Shown here piece by piece: positions 1-8,004 of a stretch of 64,000 nt of DNA. The stretch's first letter is position 1; each line of letters begins with the position of its first letter. Source of the stretch: Haemophilus quentini (GTDB taxonomy: Bacteria; Pseudomonadota; Gammaproteobacteria; Enterobacterales; Pasteurellaceae); assembly GCA_001752465.1 (NCBI GenBank), contig MDJB01000059.1, positions 1-64,000 on the forward strand, read 5' to 3'. Under the pieces are notes generated by a model, which searched no databases, was not told where the DNA came from, and saw only the letters and a list, made by a program, of their open reading frames with translations. A program made the translations under genes and the position numbers.

Positions 1-21
1 TTTGGCTGGCTATAATAACAT

Positions 22-55
22 AAAAAAATCCTACGTTTTATCGTAGGATTTTTTT
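22..55. terminator. bidirectional intrinsic terminator
   Basis: Perfect 8-bp stem (28-35 with 42-49), 6-base loop, A-tract on the left and T-tract on the right, so it can work on either strand. It overlaps the stop codon of the minus-strand gene at 54-365. Confidence 0.8.
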
Positions 56-365
56 ATAAACCGATTTTACAAATCGTAATTAAAGCTATATAAAAAATGA
101 CCGCACTTAATACCAATAATTTAAAAGCCAATTTTGGTTTTTTCTGATGTAGACGATATAAAATTCGAGCTACTACCGCAAGAATAATAGGATAAATCCA
201 AAAAAATATTGAAAATAAATTAACTTGCCAAGTTTCCAAGCTAGGATTTTTATCAAATGTAGTTGAAAGCAACAGAGCCATTGGACATAACAATACAGGG
301 GCACAAAAAACAGCTAATCCCCAAGAAAATAAACTAAAGCCACGAGGCAAAGATTGTCTTGTCAT
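54..365 (-). CDS. small three-helix membrane protein, DUF5389-like
   Basis: 103 residues. Three hydrophobic segments are visible (about residues 12-33, 48-68 and 80-99), separated by short charged loops, so it is an inner-membrane protein. The N-terminal pattern Arg-Gly-Phe-Ser-Leu-Phe-Ser-Trp resembles the small Pasteurellaceae proteins called DUF5389, but that is from memory and not a search. Function is unknown. It stands alone on the minus strand, downstream of the tRNA cluster, and ends in a terminator. Confidence 0.6.
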   Translation of the reverse strand: MTRQSLPRGFSLFSWGLAVFCAPVLLCPMALLLSTTFDKNPSLETWQVNLFSIFFWIYPIILAVVARILYRLHQKKPKLAFKLLVLSAVIFYIALITICKIGL

Positions 366-462
366 AATTTAAAAATTTTACAAATAAAAGATAATTACAA
401 TATAACAAATACTGTGATTATTAGAAAGTAAGTGGAAATCTATAGACTTGAATAAAATGAAA

Positions 463-539
463 TGGCGCACCCGAAAGGATTCGAACCTTTGACCGCTCGG
501 TTCGTAGCCGAGTACTCTATCCAGCTGAGCTACGGGTGC
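463..539 (-). tRNA. tRNA-Arg (anticodon ACG), copy 1
   Basis: 77 nt including an encoded CCA (complement of TGG at 463-465). The acceptor stem GCACCCG pairs with CGGGTGC, the anticodon loop reads CTACGAA, and the T loop is TTCGAAT. The ACG anticodon would be edited to ICG by TadA to read CGU/CGC/CGA. It differs from copy 2 in the T stem, with AAAGG/CCTTT here in place of GAGG/CCTC. Confidence 0.95.
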
Positions 540-595
540 GTAGATGATGCTTTAATTATTCATAACCACTTTAATAAGATAGAGTCGCTTTAAAA

Positions 596-672
596 TGGCG
601 CACCCGAGAGGATTCGAACCTCTGACCGCTCGGTTCGTAGCCGAGTACTCTATCCAGCTGAGCTACGGGTGC
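596..672 (-). tRNA. tRNA-Arg (anticodon ACG), copy 2
   Basis: 77 nt with encoded CCA (596-598). It is the same as copy 1 apart from a compensated base pair in the T stem (GAGG/CCTC). The two copies are 56 bp apart, on the same strand. Confidence 0.95.
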
Positions 673-692
673 AGAATAAATAAAACAAACAA

Positions 693-787
693 TGGCGGTG
701 AGAGAGGGATTCGAACCCTCGATGGAGCTTTTTAACCCCATACTCCCTTAGCAGGGGAGCGCCTTCAGCCTGCTCGGCCATCTCACC
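693..787 (-). tRNA. tRNA-Ser (anticodon GCT)
   Basis: 95 nt with encoded CCA (693-695). The acceptor stem GGTGAGA pairs with TCTCACC, and the anticodon loop is CTGCTAA. The long variable arm typical of class II tRNAs is present. It reads AGC/AGU and lies just upstream of the two tRNA-Arg genes, probably in the same transcript. Confidence 0.95.
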
Positions 788-902
788 ACAATCGGTGTGA
801 GCGGTATAATACGTTTTTTAGAAAATATGTCAAACCATTTTTTGAAAAACATACCTGTTTGAATATTTTATCTACACATTAAATATATTATTGAATAAAA
901 AT

Positions 903-1004
903 CTACTCATTATTCAAAAATACTAAAATCTTAGATATTGTTTCCCGTCTCAATTCATCTTGCTCAAATAACACCTCATGTTTAGAATTTAGTGCTGTTA
1001 ATGC
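903..1004 (-). pseudogene. remnant of a pldB-like 3' end
   Basis: Read on the minus strand, this gives about 33 codons ending in TAG that match the last residues of the PldB homologue at 4829-5776. The shared core is KHEVLFE, followed by a similar RR-rich helix and a final FLN motif (FLNNE against FLNVQS). An in-frame TAG lies just upstream and there is no start codon, so only the tail of a gene survives. It flanks the torYZ operon on one side while intact pldB flanks it on the other. Confidence 0.75.
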
Positions 1005-1030
1005 CCCTTCGTTCTATTCTTAAAAGAAGA

Positions 1031-1052
1031 ACCGCACTTTTTGAAGTGCGGT
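1031..1052 (-). terminator. torZ terminator built from two inverted uptake signals
   Basis: ACCGCACTT at 1031-1039 and AAGTGCGGT at 1044-1052 form a 9-bp stem with a 4-base loop, followed on the minus strand by a T-rich stretch. It lies 17 bp beyond the torZ stop. Inverted pairs of uptake signals acting as terminators are a known Haemophilus habit. Confidence 0.8.
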
Positions 1053-1068
1053 TATATTTTTAATAGTT

Positions 1069-3546
1069 TTACGCCACCTGTTTAGGTTGTTTAAATACCG
1101 TAACTTCTGGTGCTACACCTGTAAATTTCTCAATCTGAACGATACAAGTATTTGGAGAATTACCCTGTGCCAATTTAGATGTACCTTCATCTCGAGTTAA
1201 GACATTTGCACAACCATTTTTACATAATGGTTTTTCACCTTTACCAAGTTCATGTGGGTCATACCATGCGCCCTCATGTAGAGCAATAGTACCTTTGATG
1301 ATATTTTCTGTTACAACAGCCCCCGCAAGCACTTGTCCACGTTTGCTATGAATGCGAACAATATCACCTTCTTTAATTCCACGTGTGACCGCATCTTCAG
1401 GATGAATCATCACTGGTTCACGATCATTTACTGCGTATTTTTGACGTAATGAAGTATGCGCTAATTGGCTATGTAACCGATAATAAGGATGTGGTGTCAC
1501 TAAAGCTAATGGATATTCTTCCGTCACATTACCCGCAAACTCTTCAGGCTCCATCCAACTAGGATGACCTTTACAATCGTTATAATTCATTTTCTCAACA
1601 ATATCAGAGAAAATTTCAATTTTACCTGACGGTGTGCCGAGAGGATTAAGCAATGGATCTTCACGGAATTCACCATAACGCACCCATTTCTTCGCAGCTT
1701 CACCCACCTCAAAACTTAATGGTTTATTTTCTGCCCAGAATTTGTCAAAACGTGGCATTGCTACACGGTTTGCACGTGCGGCACTAAAGGCTGCATTATA
1801 GAATTCTTCCAACCACTCCATTTCAGTTTTACCTTCTGTGTATTGTTCTTCCACACCAGCACGTTTAGCAAGCTCAACGAAAATATCGTAGTCATTTTTC
1901 GCTTCAAATTGTGGGGGAACCACTTGTTTCATTGGATAAACACTCATCATGGAGTAGTCGCCAGCCATGGTTAAGTCATTACGTTCATAACTCGTCGTAG
2001 CTGGTAACACAATATCTGCTATGCGTGCAGTTGGCGTCCAGTTCACCTCATTGACAATCACCACATCAGGTTTCTGGAAAGCTTTCACTAAGGTATTGGT
2101 ATCTTGATGGTGAACAAATGGGTTACCGCCAGCCCAATATACTGCTTTGATATCAGGGTAAGTAATTTCAGTACCGTTATAATGAATTTTTTTGCCAGGA
2201 TTGAGCAACACATCTGAAATACGCGCCAATGGGAAAGCAGATTTAGACGTATCATCTAACCATGTTTTTGCACCTGCTTTGCCTGATGGGCTTGCTGTAA
2301 TTGAGCCAATAATACCACCTGTCGCCGTTGGTACCCCACCATTTGAATAATGATAACTCAAGCCAAAACCGCCACCCGGTAACCCAATTTGTCCTAACAT
2401 AGATGCAAGGGTTACTAACATCCAATGGGTTTGTTCACCATGGCGTTGACGTTGCATCCCCCAGCCACCCATTAACATGGTACGTTTACTGGAGAAATCA
2501 GCTGCAAGTTGTTTAATGGTTTCTGCTGGCACACCACAAATTTTAGCCGCCCATTCCGCTGTTTTTGGTTGGCCATCTGTTTTACCCAATAAATATTCCT
2601 CAAACTTAGCGTAACCCGACGTATATTTTTTCAAGAAATCTTTATCGTGCTTACATTGTTCAACTAACGTATGCGCAATACCAAGCATTAATGGTACATC
2701 CGTTGCGGTATTCACCGGAATCCATTCTGCATTCAACATTTGGCAAGTTTCACTTTTTTGTGGGTCGATACAAATAATACGTTTACCACTCACTTGGAAT
2801 TTCTTGAAATATTCAATCCCTTTTTGGTCAGTGGACATCCAAGCAATACGCATGGTTGTGAGAGGATTTGCAGACCAAAGCACAATAATATCGCTGTTTT
2901 CTAACACTGATTCCCAGCTAGTTTGTTGTTCATAGACTTCAATAGTACCAAGCACATGCGGCATGATTACTTGCGCAGCACCCGTAGAGTAGTCCCCTTT
3001 ATGTCCTACAAAACCACCGGTAGCATTCATATAGCGCTGTAATAACGTACGAGAAGCATGCAATGAACCACAACTAAACCAACCATAAGAACCGGCAAAA
3101 ATACCTGTTGGTCCATGTTCGTCACGTACACGTTTAAGTTGATTGTGTACTAAATCTAACGCTTCATCCCAAGAAACGCGCACCCATTCATCACGACCAC
3201 GCATTGTAGTATCACTTTTTCCCGGATTAGCTAAAAAACCTTTGCGCACCATTGGATATTTCACGCGAGCTTCGCTATACAATTGATCGGCAACAACTGT
3301 TTGCAATTCGTTCGGCACTGCAGGCTCAATAGCAGGACCAGATTTCACGACCTTACCATCTTGTACAACAACCCCAAGAGATCCCCAGTGAGCGGCAGTC
3401 ACTACCGTTTTCATTTCAGCTTCTTTTGCTACCGCACTTTTTGATACGATGCCCACCACGCCACTGGAAAGGGCACTACCAGCCACACCTAAAGATGTTT
3501 TTTTCAGAAAATCACGACGTTGTTCGTTTACGTTATTCTTTTTCAT
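1069..3546 (-). CDS. torZ: periplasmic molybdopterin S/N-oxide reductase (TorZ/BisC/MtsZ family)
   Basis: 825 residues. The N terminus carries a twin-arginine signal (RRDFLKK near residue 10) ending at an AVA-like cleavage site near residue 40, so the folded cofactor-loaded enzyme goes to the periplasm. GSYGW at 152-156 and Ser158 match the segment that supplies the serine ligand to molybdenum in the DMSO/TMAO reductase family. The C-terminal part holds the MGD-binding domain (around LHSQLAHTS). The family reduces S-oxides and N-oxides such as methionine sulfoxide, biotin sulfoxide and TMAO; in H. influenzae the orthologue has been described as the methionine sulfoxide reductase MtsZ. The gene begins 27 bp after torY, its likely electron donor. 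The exact substrate is inferred. Confidence 0.92.
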   Translation of the reverse strand: MKKNNVNEQRRDFLKKTSLGVAGSALSSGVVGIVSKSAVAKEAEMKTVVTAAHWGSLGVVVQDGKVVKSGPAIEPAVPNELQTVVADQLYSEARVKYPMVRKGFLANPGKSDTTMRGRDEWVRVSWDEALDLVHNQLKRVRDEHGPTGIFAGSYGWFSCGSLHASRTLLQRYMNATGGFVGHKGDYSTGAAQVIMPHVLGTIEVYEQQTSWESVLENSDIIVLWSANPLTTMRIAWMSTDQKGIEYFKKFQVSGKRIICIDPQKSETCQMLNAEWIPVNTATDVPLMLGIAHTLVEQCKHDKDFLKKYTSGYAKFEEYLLGKTDGQPKTAEWAAKICGVPAETIKQLAADFSSKRTMLMGGWGMQRQRHGEQTHWMLVTLASMLGQIGLPGGGFGLSYHYSNGGVPTATGGIIGSITASPSGKAGAKTWLDDTSKSAFPLARISDVLLNPGKKIHYNGTEITYPDIKAVYWAGGNPFVHHQDTNTLVKAFQKPDVVIVNEVNWTPTARIADIVLPATTSYERNDLTMAGDYSMMSVYPMKQVVPPQFEAKNDYDIFVELAKRAGVEEQYTEGKTEMEWLEEFYNAAFSAARANRVAMPRFDKFWAENKPLSFEVGEAAKKWVRYGEFREDPLLNPLGTPSGKIEIFSDIVEKMNYNDCKGHPSWMEPEEFAGNVTEEYPLALVTPHPYYRLHSQLAHTSLRQKYAVNDREPVMIHPEDAVTRGIKEGDIVRIHSKRGQVLAGAVVTENIIKGTIALHEGAWYDPHELGKGEKPLCKNGCANVLTRDEGTSKLAQGNSPNTCIVQIEKFTGVAPEVTVFKQPKQVA

Positions 3547-3573
3547 TTCAGCCTCGTTTTAGATACTCAGTAA

Positions 3574-4674
3574 TTATTTTTTTGCCATATCTTTGGCATT
3601 GTGTTGCAGATAAATAGTTAATGCACGTACTTCATCTTTGTTCATTGATGTACGGTCTTTCATGGAATTCACCACGCCAATCCATTGGTTAGCGGTGTAA
3701 TGATCCGCACTAATTGCTGCGTGACAACTACTACATTGAGTTTGATTTAACTGACTACCGTATTGATTAAGTGCGGTTAGATCTGATGTCATTTTTTCTT
3801 TTTTAACATTCACCGCAACATTGATTTCTTTCCAGTCAGAATCTGTTACTGCATCATGAACTGTTTTTAATACTTGAACATGATTACGTGCATCTTCATC
3901 CAGTAAAGCAAGCGTGATACGTTTGCCTAACTCTTGATAAACAACCGCTTCAGCTCCTACTTGTTGCCAACCATGCAAGGTGCCTTGAACTTGATCGCCA
4001 TTTACTTTCCATTGCATTAATTCTGCATAAGGCATTAAGCGAACCTCATTTCCTTTATCATTAGTCGCTTTCACCATTTCAGTGGCAAAAATGGCTGAAC
4101 CATCAGAGAGAGCACCATCTTGTACAGCAGAGGATTTTTGCGCATTTTGATCGCCATGCACTTCAGGAAGGAAGTGAACAATGCCCTTATGACAATCAAT
4201 ACAGGTTTGACCGTTTGTTTGCGCCTCCGTATGAGTTTGCTTAGCTAACTTAGTTTGTTTTGAAAGTTCCATTGCATCAAAACTATGGCAAGAACGACAA
4301 GTTTCAGAATCGTTAGCCTTCATTTCATCCCATACGATTTGAGCAAGTTCCGCTCTATGTGCTTCATATTTTTCTTTATTATCGATTTTTCCTTGAGCCT
4401 CATACCACAAATCTTTCAATGCCATGAACTTAGCTTTCACATAATGCCAGCCTTCTTTTGGAATATGACAATCTGAACATTGTGCTCTAACCCCTTTTGC
4501 ATTAGCAAAATGGCTAGAGCCTTCCCACTCCTGTTGTGGATAACTCATTGAATGACAACTAGCACAAAACTCTGGTGTACTCGTTTTGTGCATTATCCAC
4601 TGAGAACCCAATAATGCAGTTGCACCGACACCGACTAAACAAAGTGCGGTTACTATTTTTTTCATTTTTGACAT
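3574..4674 (-). CDS. torY: pentaheme c-type cytochrome, TorC/TorY family (MtsH)
   Basis: 366 residues from the ATG at 4674; a GTG two codons earlier sits on the ribosome site GGAG (4680-4683) and is less likely. One N-terminal membrane anchor (residues about 6-25) is followed by a NapC/NirT-like domain with four CxxCH heme sites (about residues 37-41, 66-70, 126-130, 158-162). A C-terminal domain carries a fifth (314-318), which is the TorC/TorY layout. It passes electrons from menaquinol to the periplasmic reductase encoded next in the operon. Confidence 0.93.
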   Translation of the reverse strand: MSKMKKIVTALCLVGVGATALLGSQWIMHKTSTPEFCASCHSMSYPQQEWEGSSHFANAKGVRAQCSDCHIPKEGWHYVKAKFMALKDLWYEAQGKIDNKEKYEAHRAELAQIVWDEMKANDSETCRSCHSFDAMELSKQTKLAKQTHTEAQTNGQTCIDCHKGIVHFLPEVHGDQNAQKSSAVQDGALSDGSAIFATEMVKATNDKGNEVRLMPYAELMQWKVNGDQVQGTLHGWQQVGAEAVVYQELGKRITLALLDEDARNHVQVLKTVHDAVTDSDWKEINVAVNVKKEKMTSDLTALNQYGSQLNQTQCSSCHAAISADHYTANQWIGVVNSMKDRTSMNKDEVRALTIYLQHNAKDMAKK

Positions 4675-4694
4675 AGCCACTCCAATAAAATAAT

Positions 4695-4721
4695 AAAAAA
4701 CAACCCTAACTACTTAGGGTT
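4695..4721 (-). terminator. pldB terminator, at the 5' end of the torYZ transcript
   Basis: Perfect 8-bp stem (4702-4709 with 4714-4721), 4-base loop and, on the minus strand, six Ts. It would stop transcription coming from pldB. It begins within a base of the start predicted for the torYZ promoter, so torYZ mRNA would carry the hairpin at its very 5' end. Confidence 0.7.
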
Positions 4722-4728
4722 AGAGTTG

Positions 4729-4770
4729 ATTGTAGAGGTTTTGTAAATCAAAAACTATGATATTTCTCAA
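4729..4770 (-). promoter_or_regulatory. candidate FNR-dependent promoter of torYZ
   Basis: On the minus strand, a -10 box TACAAT (4729-4734) predicts a start near 4722. The sequence TTGAGAAATATCAT (4757-4770) matches 8 of 10 bases of the FNR box TTGAT-N4-ATCAA. Its centre (4763.5) is 41.5 bp upstream of that start, the class II FNR activator position. No good -35 box is seen, as expected for an activated promoter. Induction without oxygen is inferred. Confidence 0.6.
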
Positions 4771-4828
4771 GAAAAAATGTTATAAGCTGAAGAAAAACAT
4801 TATATAAATCAATAAATAACGATTAATA

Positions 4829-5776
4829 TCAACTTTGCACATTTAGAAAATGATTAACACTTTTAAGTACATTTCTTCGAACATTATCTTTTTCAAATAA
4901 CACCTCATGTTTCGCATTCAATACAACTTTACATTGAGCATTCGGAAAAAGTGCGGTTAATTTTTCAAGATTGTTGTTATCTACGATTTTTTCTTTTTCG
5001 GCTTGTAAAATTAGGATTGGAATTTCAATCTTAGGAATAACTTGCGACAAACGTTTAATTGCATTCAAACACAAATGCACCCAACGGAACGTTGGTCCGC
5101 CAAGATGAATTGCTGGATTCTTACGATTGACACGATTCATCCATTTCATTCTAGTTTTACAGAAACTTAGTTCATTGTCTTCCAAGTGGACTTGTTGATA
5201 AGGGCCTTTACCAAAAACATAACGCTCGCCTTGCCCTAACATATTCATCAGGGCAATAATCAGTTCATCTCTAATAGGGTGTTTTAAAGGAATACCGTAA
5301 AAAGGTGAAGAAAGCACTGCTTTATTAATGCGATGATCACAATTTGCCAAATAATACGTTGCAATCAATGCGCCCATTGAATGAGCAAGCAAATACTGCG
5401 TGGAATAGCTGAAAAGTGCGGTTACTTTTTCGATGATTTTCGCCATATCATCGACATAGAAACGAAATTCGTCTAAATGCCCTTTTTCAGAATCCTTCAG
5501 CAAGTGGGTTGAATATCCTTGACCTCGGTGATCAAATAGCAACACATCATAGCCTTGATGATAAAAATCATAAGCGGCCTCTGACCATTTCAACATATTT
5601 TCAGCACGGCCATTCACTAAAATCATCAATTTTCTATCCGCACTTTTATCGCGGACTAAATGACGATAAGCGATTTGAACATTATTTTTGCCAGTGAAAT
5701 ATTGCGTTGGAAATTGATTAAAAAAAGGTAACAGTTCGGTAAAGGCAAATTGAGTAAAGTTGGATTCTCGATTCAT
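4829..5776 (-). CDS. pldB: alpha/beta hydrolase, lysophospholipase L2-like
   Basis: 315 residues with no signal peptide. An alpha/beta hydrolase fold is indicated by the nucleophile elbow AHSMG (Ser133), the oxyanion-side FDHRGQG at about 81-87, and the C-terminal His290 in the KHEVLFE segment. The family removes the remaining acyl chain from lysophospholipids or acts on monoacylglycerols. It is likely cytoplasmic or loosely attached to the inner membrane. The 78-bp gap to asd holds the asd terminator, so pldB probably has its own promoter. Substrate is inferred from the family. Confidence 0.85.
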   Translation of the reverse strand: MNRESNFTQFAFTELLPFFNQFPTQYFTGKNNVQIAYRHLVRDKSADRKLMILVNGRAENMLKWSEAAYDFYHQGYDVLLFDHRGQGYSTHLLKDSEKGHLDEFRFYVDDMAKIIEKVTALFSYSTQYLLAHSMGALIATYYLANCDHRINKAVLSSPFYGIPLKHPIRDELIIALMNMLGQGERYVFGKGPYQQVHLEDNELSFCKTRMKWMNRVNRKNPAIHLGGPTFRWVHLCLNAIKRLSQVIPKIEIPILILQAEKEKIVDNNNLEKLTALFPNAQCKVVLNAKHEVLFEKDNVRRNVLKSVNHFLNVQS

Positions 5777-5814
5777 AAGTTTTTAGATAGGATACATCAA
5801 CGCATGCAAAAGAA

Positions 5815-5847
5815 AGAAAAAGTGCGTGAGATTTTACCTCACGCACT
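5815..5847 (-). terminator. asd terminator
   Basis: Perfect 10-bp stem (5821-5830 with 5838-5847), 7-base loop, then TTTTCTTTC on the minus strand. It lies 8 bp beyond the asd stop. Confidence 0.85.
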
Positions 5848-5854
5848 CTGCCAA

Positions 5855-6970
5855 TTATGCCACCAATTGTTTTAAGATACGGCGAACTGGCTCTGCAGCA
5901 CCCCATAATAATTGGTCGCCAACAGTGAAGGCAGCCAAATATTCAGGGCCCATCGCCAATTTACGTAAACGACCAACTGGTACGCTTAATGTACCTGTTA
6001 CTTTGGCCGGCGTTAATTCACGCAATGTGGTTTCTTTGTCGTTTGGAATCACTTTCACCCATTCATTATGTGATGCAATAATTTGTTCGATTTCTTCTAA
6101 TGGTAAGTCTTTTTTCAGTTTGATAGTAAACGCTTGGCTGTGGCAGCGTAAGGCACCGATACGTACGCATAAACCATCAACAGGAATTGGATTGTCGCTT
6201 AAACCTAAAATTTTGTTGGTTTCTGCATAACCTTTCCATTCCTCTTTAGTTTGTCCTGTTTCTGGAAGAAGTTTATCAATCCAAGGGATTAAGCTACCGC
6301 CCAATGCCGCGCCAAAGTTATCAATTGGGAAACTATCAGAACGCATTTCTGCAGTCACTTTACGTTCAATATCTAAAATAGATGAAGCTGGATCTTTTAA
6401 TTCACTTGAAACCGCTTGTTCTAATAAGCCCATTTGTGAAAGCAATTCACGCATATTTTTTGCGCCCGCACCTGAAGCCGCTTGGTAAGTTGCCACAGAA
6501 ATCCATTCCACCAAATCTTTTTCAAATAGACCGCCGATAGCCATAAGCATTAAGCTTACGGTACAGTTCCCGCCCACGAAAGTTTTAATGCCTTTTTTCA
6601 ACCCTTCAGAAATCACATGTTGATTTACCGGATCAAGCACGATAATTGCATCATCTTTCATACGTAGTGCAGAAGCAGCATCAACCCAATACCCGTCCCA
6701 ACCTGTTGCTTTTAATTTTGGATAAACTTCATTGGTATAGTCACCACCTTGGCAAGTCACGATAATGTCTAATTTTTTGAGTTCTTCAATATCGAATGCA
6801 TTTTTAAGTTCGCCTGCATCCTTGCCACCAAATACAGGAGCTTTTTGACCAGCTTGTGAAGTTGTAAAAAATACGGGATTAAGATTCACAAAATCATTTT
6901 CCTGCGACATACGATCCATTAATACGGAACCCACCATTCCGCGCCAACCGATAAAGCCTACATTTTTCAT
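5855..6970 (-). CDS. asd: aspartate-semialdehyde dehydrogenase
   Basis: 371 residues. It makes aspartate semialdehyde from aspartyl phosphate with NADPH, feeding lysine/diaminopimelate, threonine and methionine synthesis. The N-terminal nucleotide-binding motif GWRGMVGS is at residues 8-15. The catalytic cysteine is Cys136 in GGNCTVSL, the position known for the H. influenzae enzyme. Length is normal for the gammaproteobacterial form. It is a single-gene unit with a promoter candidate upstream and a strong terminator. Confidence 0.97.
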   Translation of the reverse strand: MKNVGFIGWRGMVGSVLMDRMSQENDFVNLNPVFFTTSQAGQKAPVFGGKDAGELKNAFDIEELKKLDIIVTCQGGDYTNEVYPKLKATGWDGYWVDAASALRMKDDAIIVLDPVNQHVISEGLKKGIKTFVGGNCTVSLMLMAIGGLFEKDLVEWISVATYQAASGAGAKNMRELLSQMGLLEQAVSSELKDPASSILDIERKVTAEMRSDSFPIDNFGAALGGSLIPWIDKLLPETGQTKEEWKGYAETNKILGLSDNPIPVDGLCVRIGALRCHSQAFTIKLKKDLPLEEIEQIIASHNEWVKVIPNDKETTLRELTPAKVTGTLSVPVGRLRKLAMGPEYLAAFTVGDQLLWGAAEPVRRILKQLVA

Positions 6971-7008
6971 TGTTGTTTCCTTAGTTTATTGTGTTTGAAT
7001 AGAATTAT

Positions 7009-7037
7009 TAATTACAAGATAGCGTTAGCAAAATCAA
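7009..7037 (-). promoter_or_regulatory. asd promoter candidate
   Basis: On the minus strand, TTGATT (7032-7037) is followed by a 17-bp spacer and TAATTA (7009-7014), about 40 bp before the asd start codon. Found by eye only. Confidence 0.4.
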
Positions 7038-7090
7038 GTATTTTTCATGGAAATTTACATTTTGCGAAAGAAATTAAATAAGAAATAAAA

Positions 7091-7132
7091 AAGAGCGGTC
7101 CATTTAAAAGAAAATTTAACTTGACCGCTCTT
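7091..7132. terminator. terminator downstream of the mgtC/sapB-like gene
   Basis: 10-bp stem AAGAGCGGTC (7091-7100) with GACCGCTCTT (7123-7132) around a 22-base AT-rich loop, flanked by A/T tracts on both sides. It ends the minus-strand gene whose stop is at 7136. Confidence 0.8.
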
Positions 7133-7135
7133 TTT

Positions 7136-7852
7136 CTAGTTATCTACTTCGACACTCATCACACCTTCTTCCGCTTTCAACAATGCATACGCATCTTTCA
7201 ACATTGTGGAATCAATAGAAAAACAGCGAATTTGTAACCGTACCTCACCACTACTTTGATCTTTCACCTGTATATGTTCAATACGATACTGATTGTTTAC
7301 TAACAATTGGGTGACTTTTCCAATACTTTCCGCACTATTAACAAGAATATTGAATTTTGTCCGACGAGGTTGTGATTTACGATGAACCCAACGTTGTACC
7401 AACGGACTTAATCGAATAGACACCAAAATCATCACAGTGGCGATAACCGCATCAAACACGAAACCCGCTCCAGCAGCAATACCGATCCCCGCAGAGGCCC
7501 AAATAATCGCTGCCGTGGTTAAACCTGAGATCGCATCATTTTTCTTATGCAAAATCACACCCGCACCTAAAAAACCGATGCCACTAATCACTTGAGCCGC
7601 AAGACGCATCGGATCCGTACGAATATTTTCTGAAACTTGCGCATAATGCTCTGCAGCTTGAATCGAAACAATCGTTAGCACACAAGTGGTGACGGCAATA
7701 ATGGCACAAGTTTTTACGCCCACAGGTTTGCGCTTAAGCTCACGCTCTAAGCCGATAACACTACCGAGCACCATCGCCAAGAGCATTTTGCTAAAAATAA
7801 TTAAGTGATAAGGATCGAAAAGTGCGGTTAAAAGTAAAGATGAATTTTCCAT
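7136..7852 (-). CDS. MgtC/SapB family inner-membrane protein
   Basis: 238 residues. The N-terminal two thirds has four to five hydrophobic helices with the family signature GLERELKRKPVG at about 34-45 and the loop GIGFLGAGVIL at about 92-102. The last 75 residues form a soluble, ACT-like domain. The family includes MgtC, linked to growth at low magnesium and inside host cells, but most members have no proven function and this one should not be called a transporter. No strong Shine-Dalgarno precedes the chosen ATG; GGACT lies about 14 nt away. It stands alone between asd and the divergent rimO. Confidence 0.85.
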   Translation of the reverse strand: MENSSLLLTALFDPYHLIIFSKMLLAMVLGSVIGLERELKRKPVGVKTCAIIAVTTCVLTIVSIQAAEHYAQVSENIRTDPMRLAAQVISGIGFLGAGVILHKKNDAISGLTTAAIIWASAGIGIAAGAGFVFDAVIATVMILVSIRLSPLVQRWVHRKSQPRRTKFNILVNSAESIGKVTQLLVNNQYRIEHIQVKDQSSGEVRLQIRCFSIDSTMLKDAYALLKAEEGVMSVEVDN

Positions 7853-8004
7853 AATAATAAAAATGAGTCCGACATAGTCGTCTATTCTACATCACTTAGC
7901 TTAAAATCTTTACCCTTCCAAGCCTTTAATTTATCGCCTTTCTTGCGAAAATTGAGTAGAATCTTGCGTTTGAAATTTTATAGAGCGAAAGAACGGTTAT
8001 TTTT

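Noticed and set aside
4819-4832. Second FNR-like dyad (TTGATATTAATCGT on the minus strand)
   Set aside because: It overlaps the pldB stop and lies about 104 bp from the predicted torYZ start, a poor position for activation.
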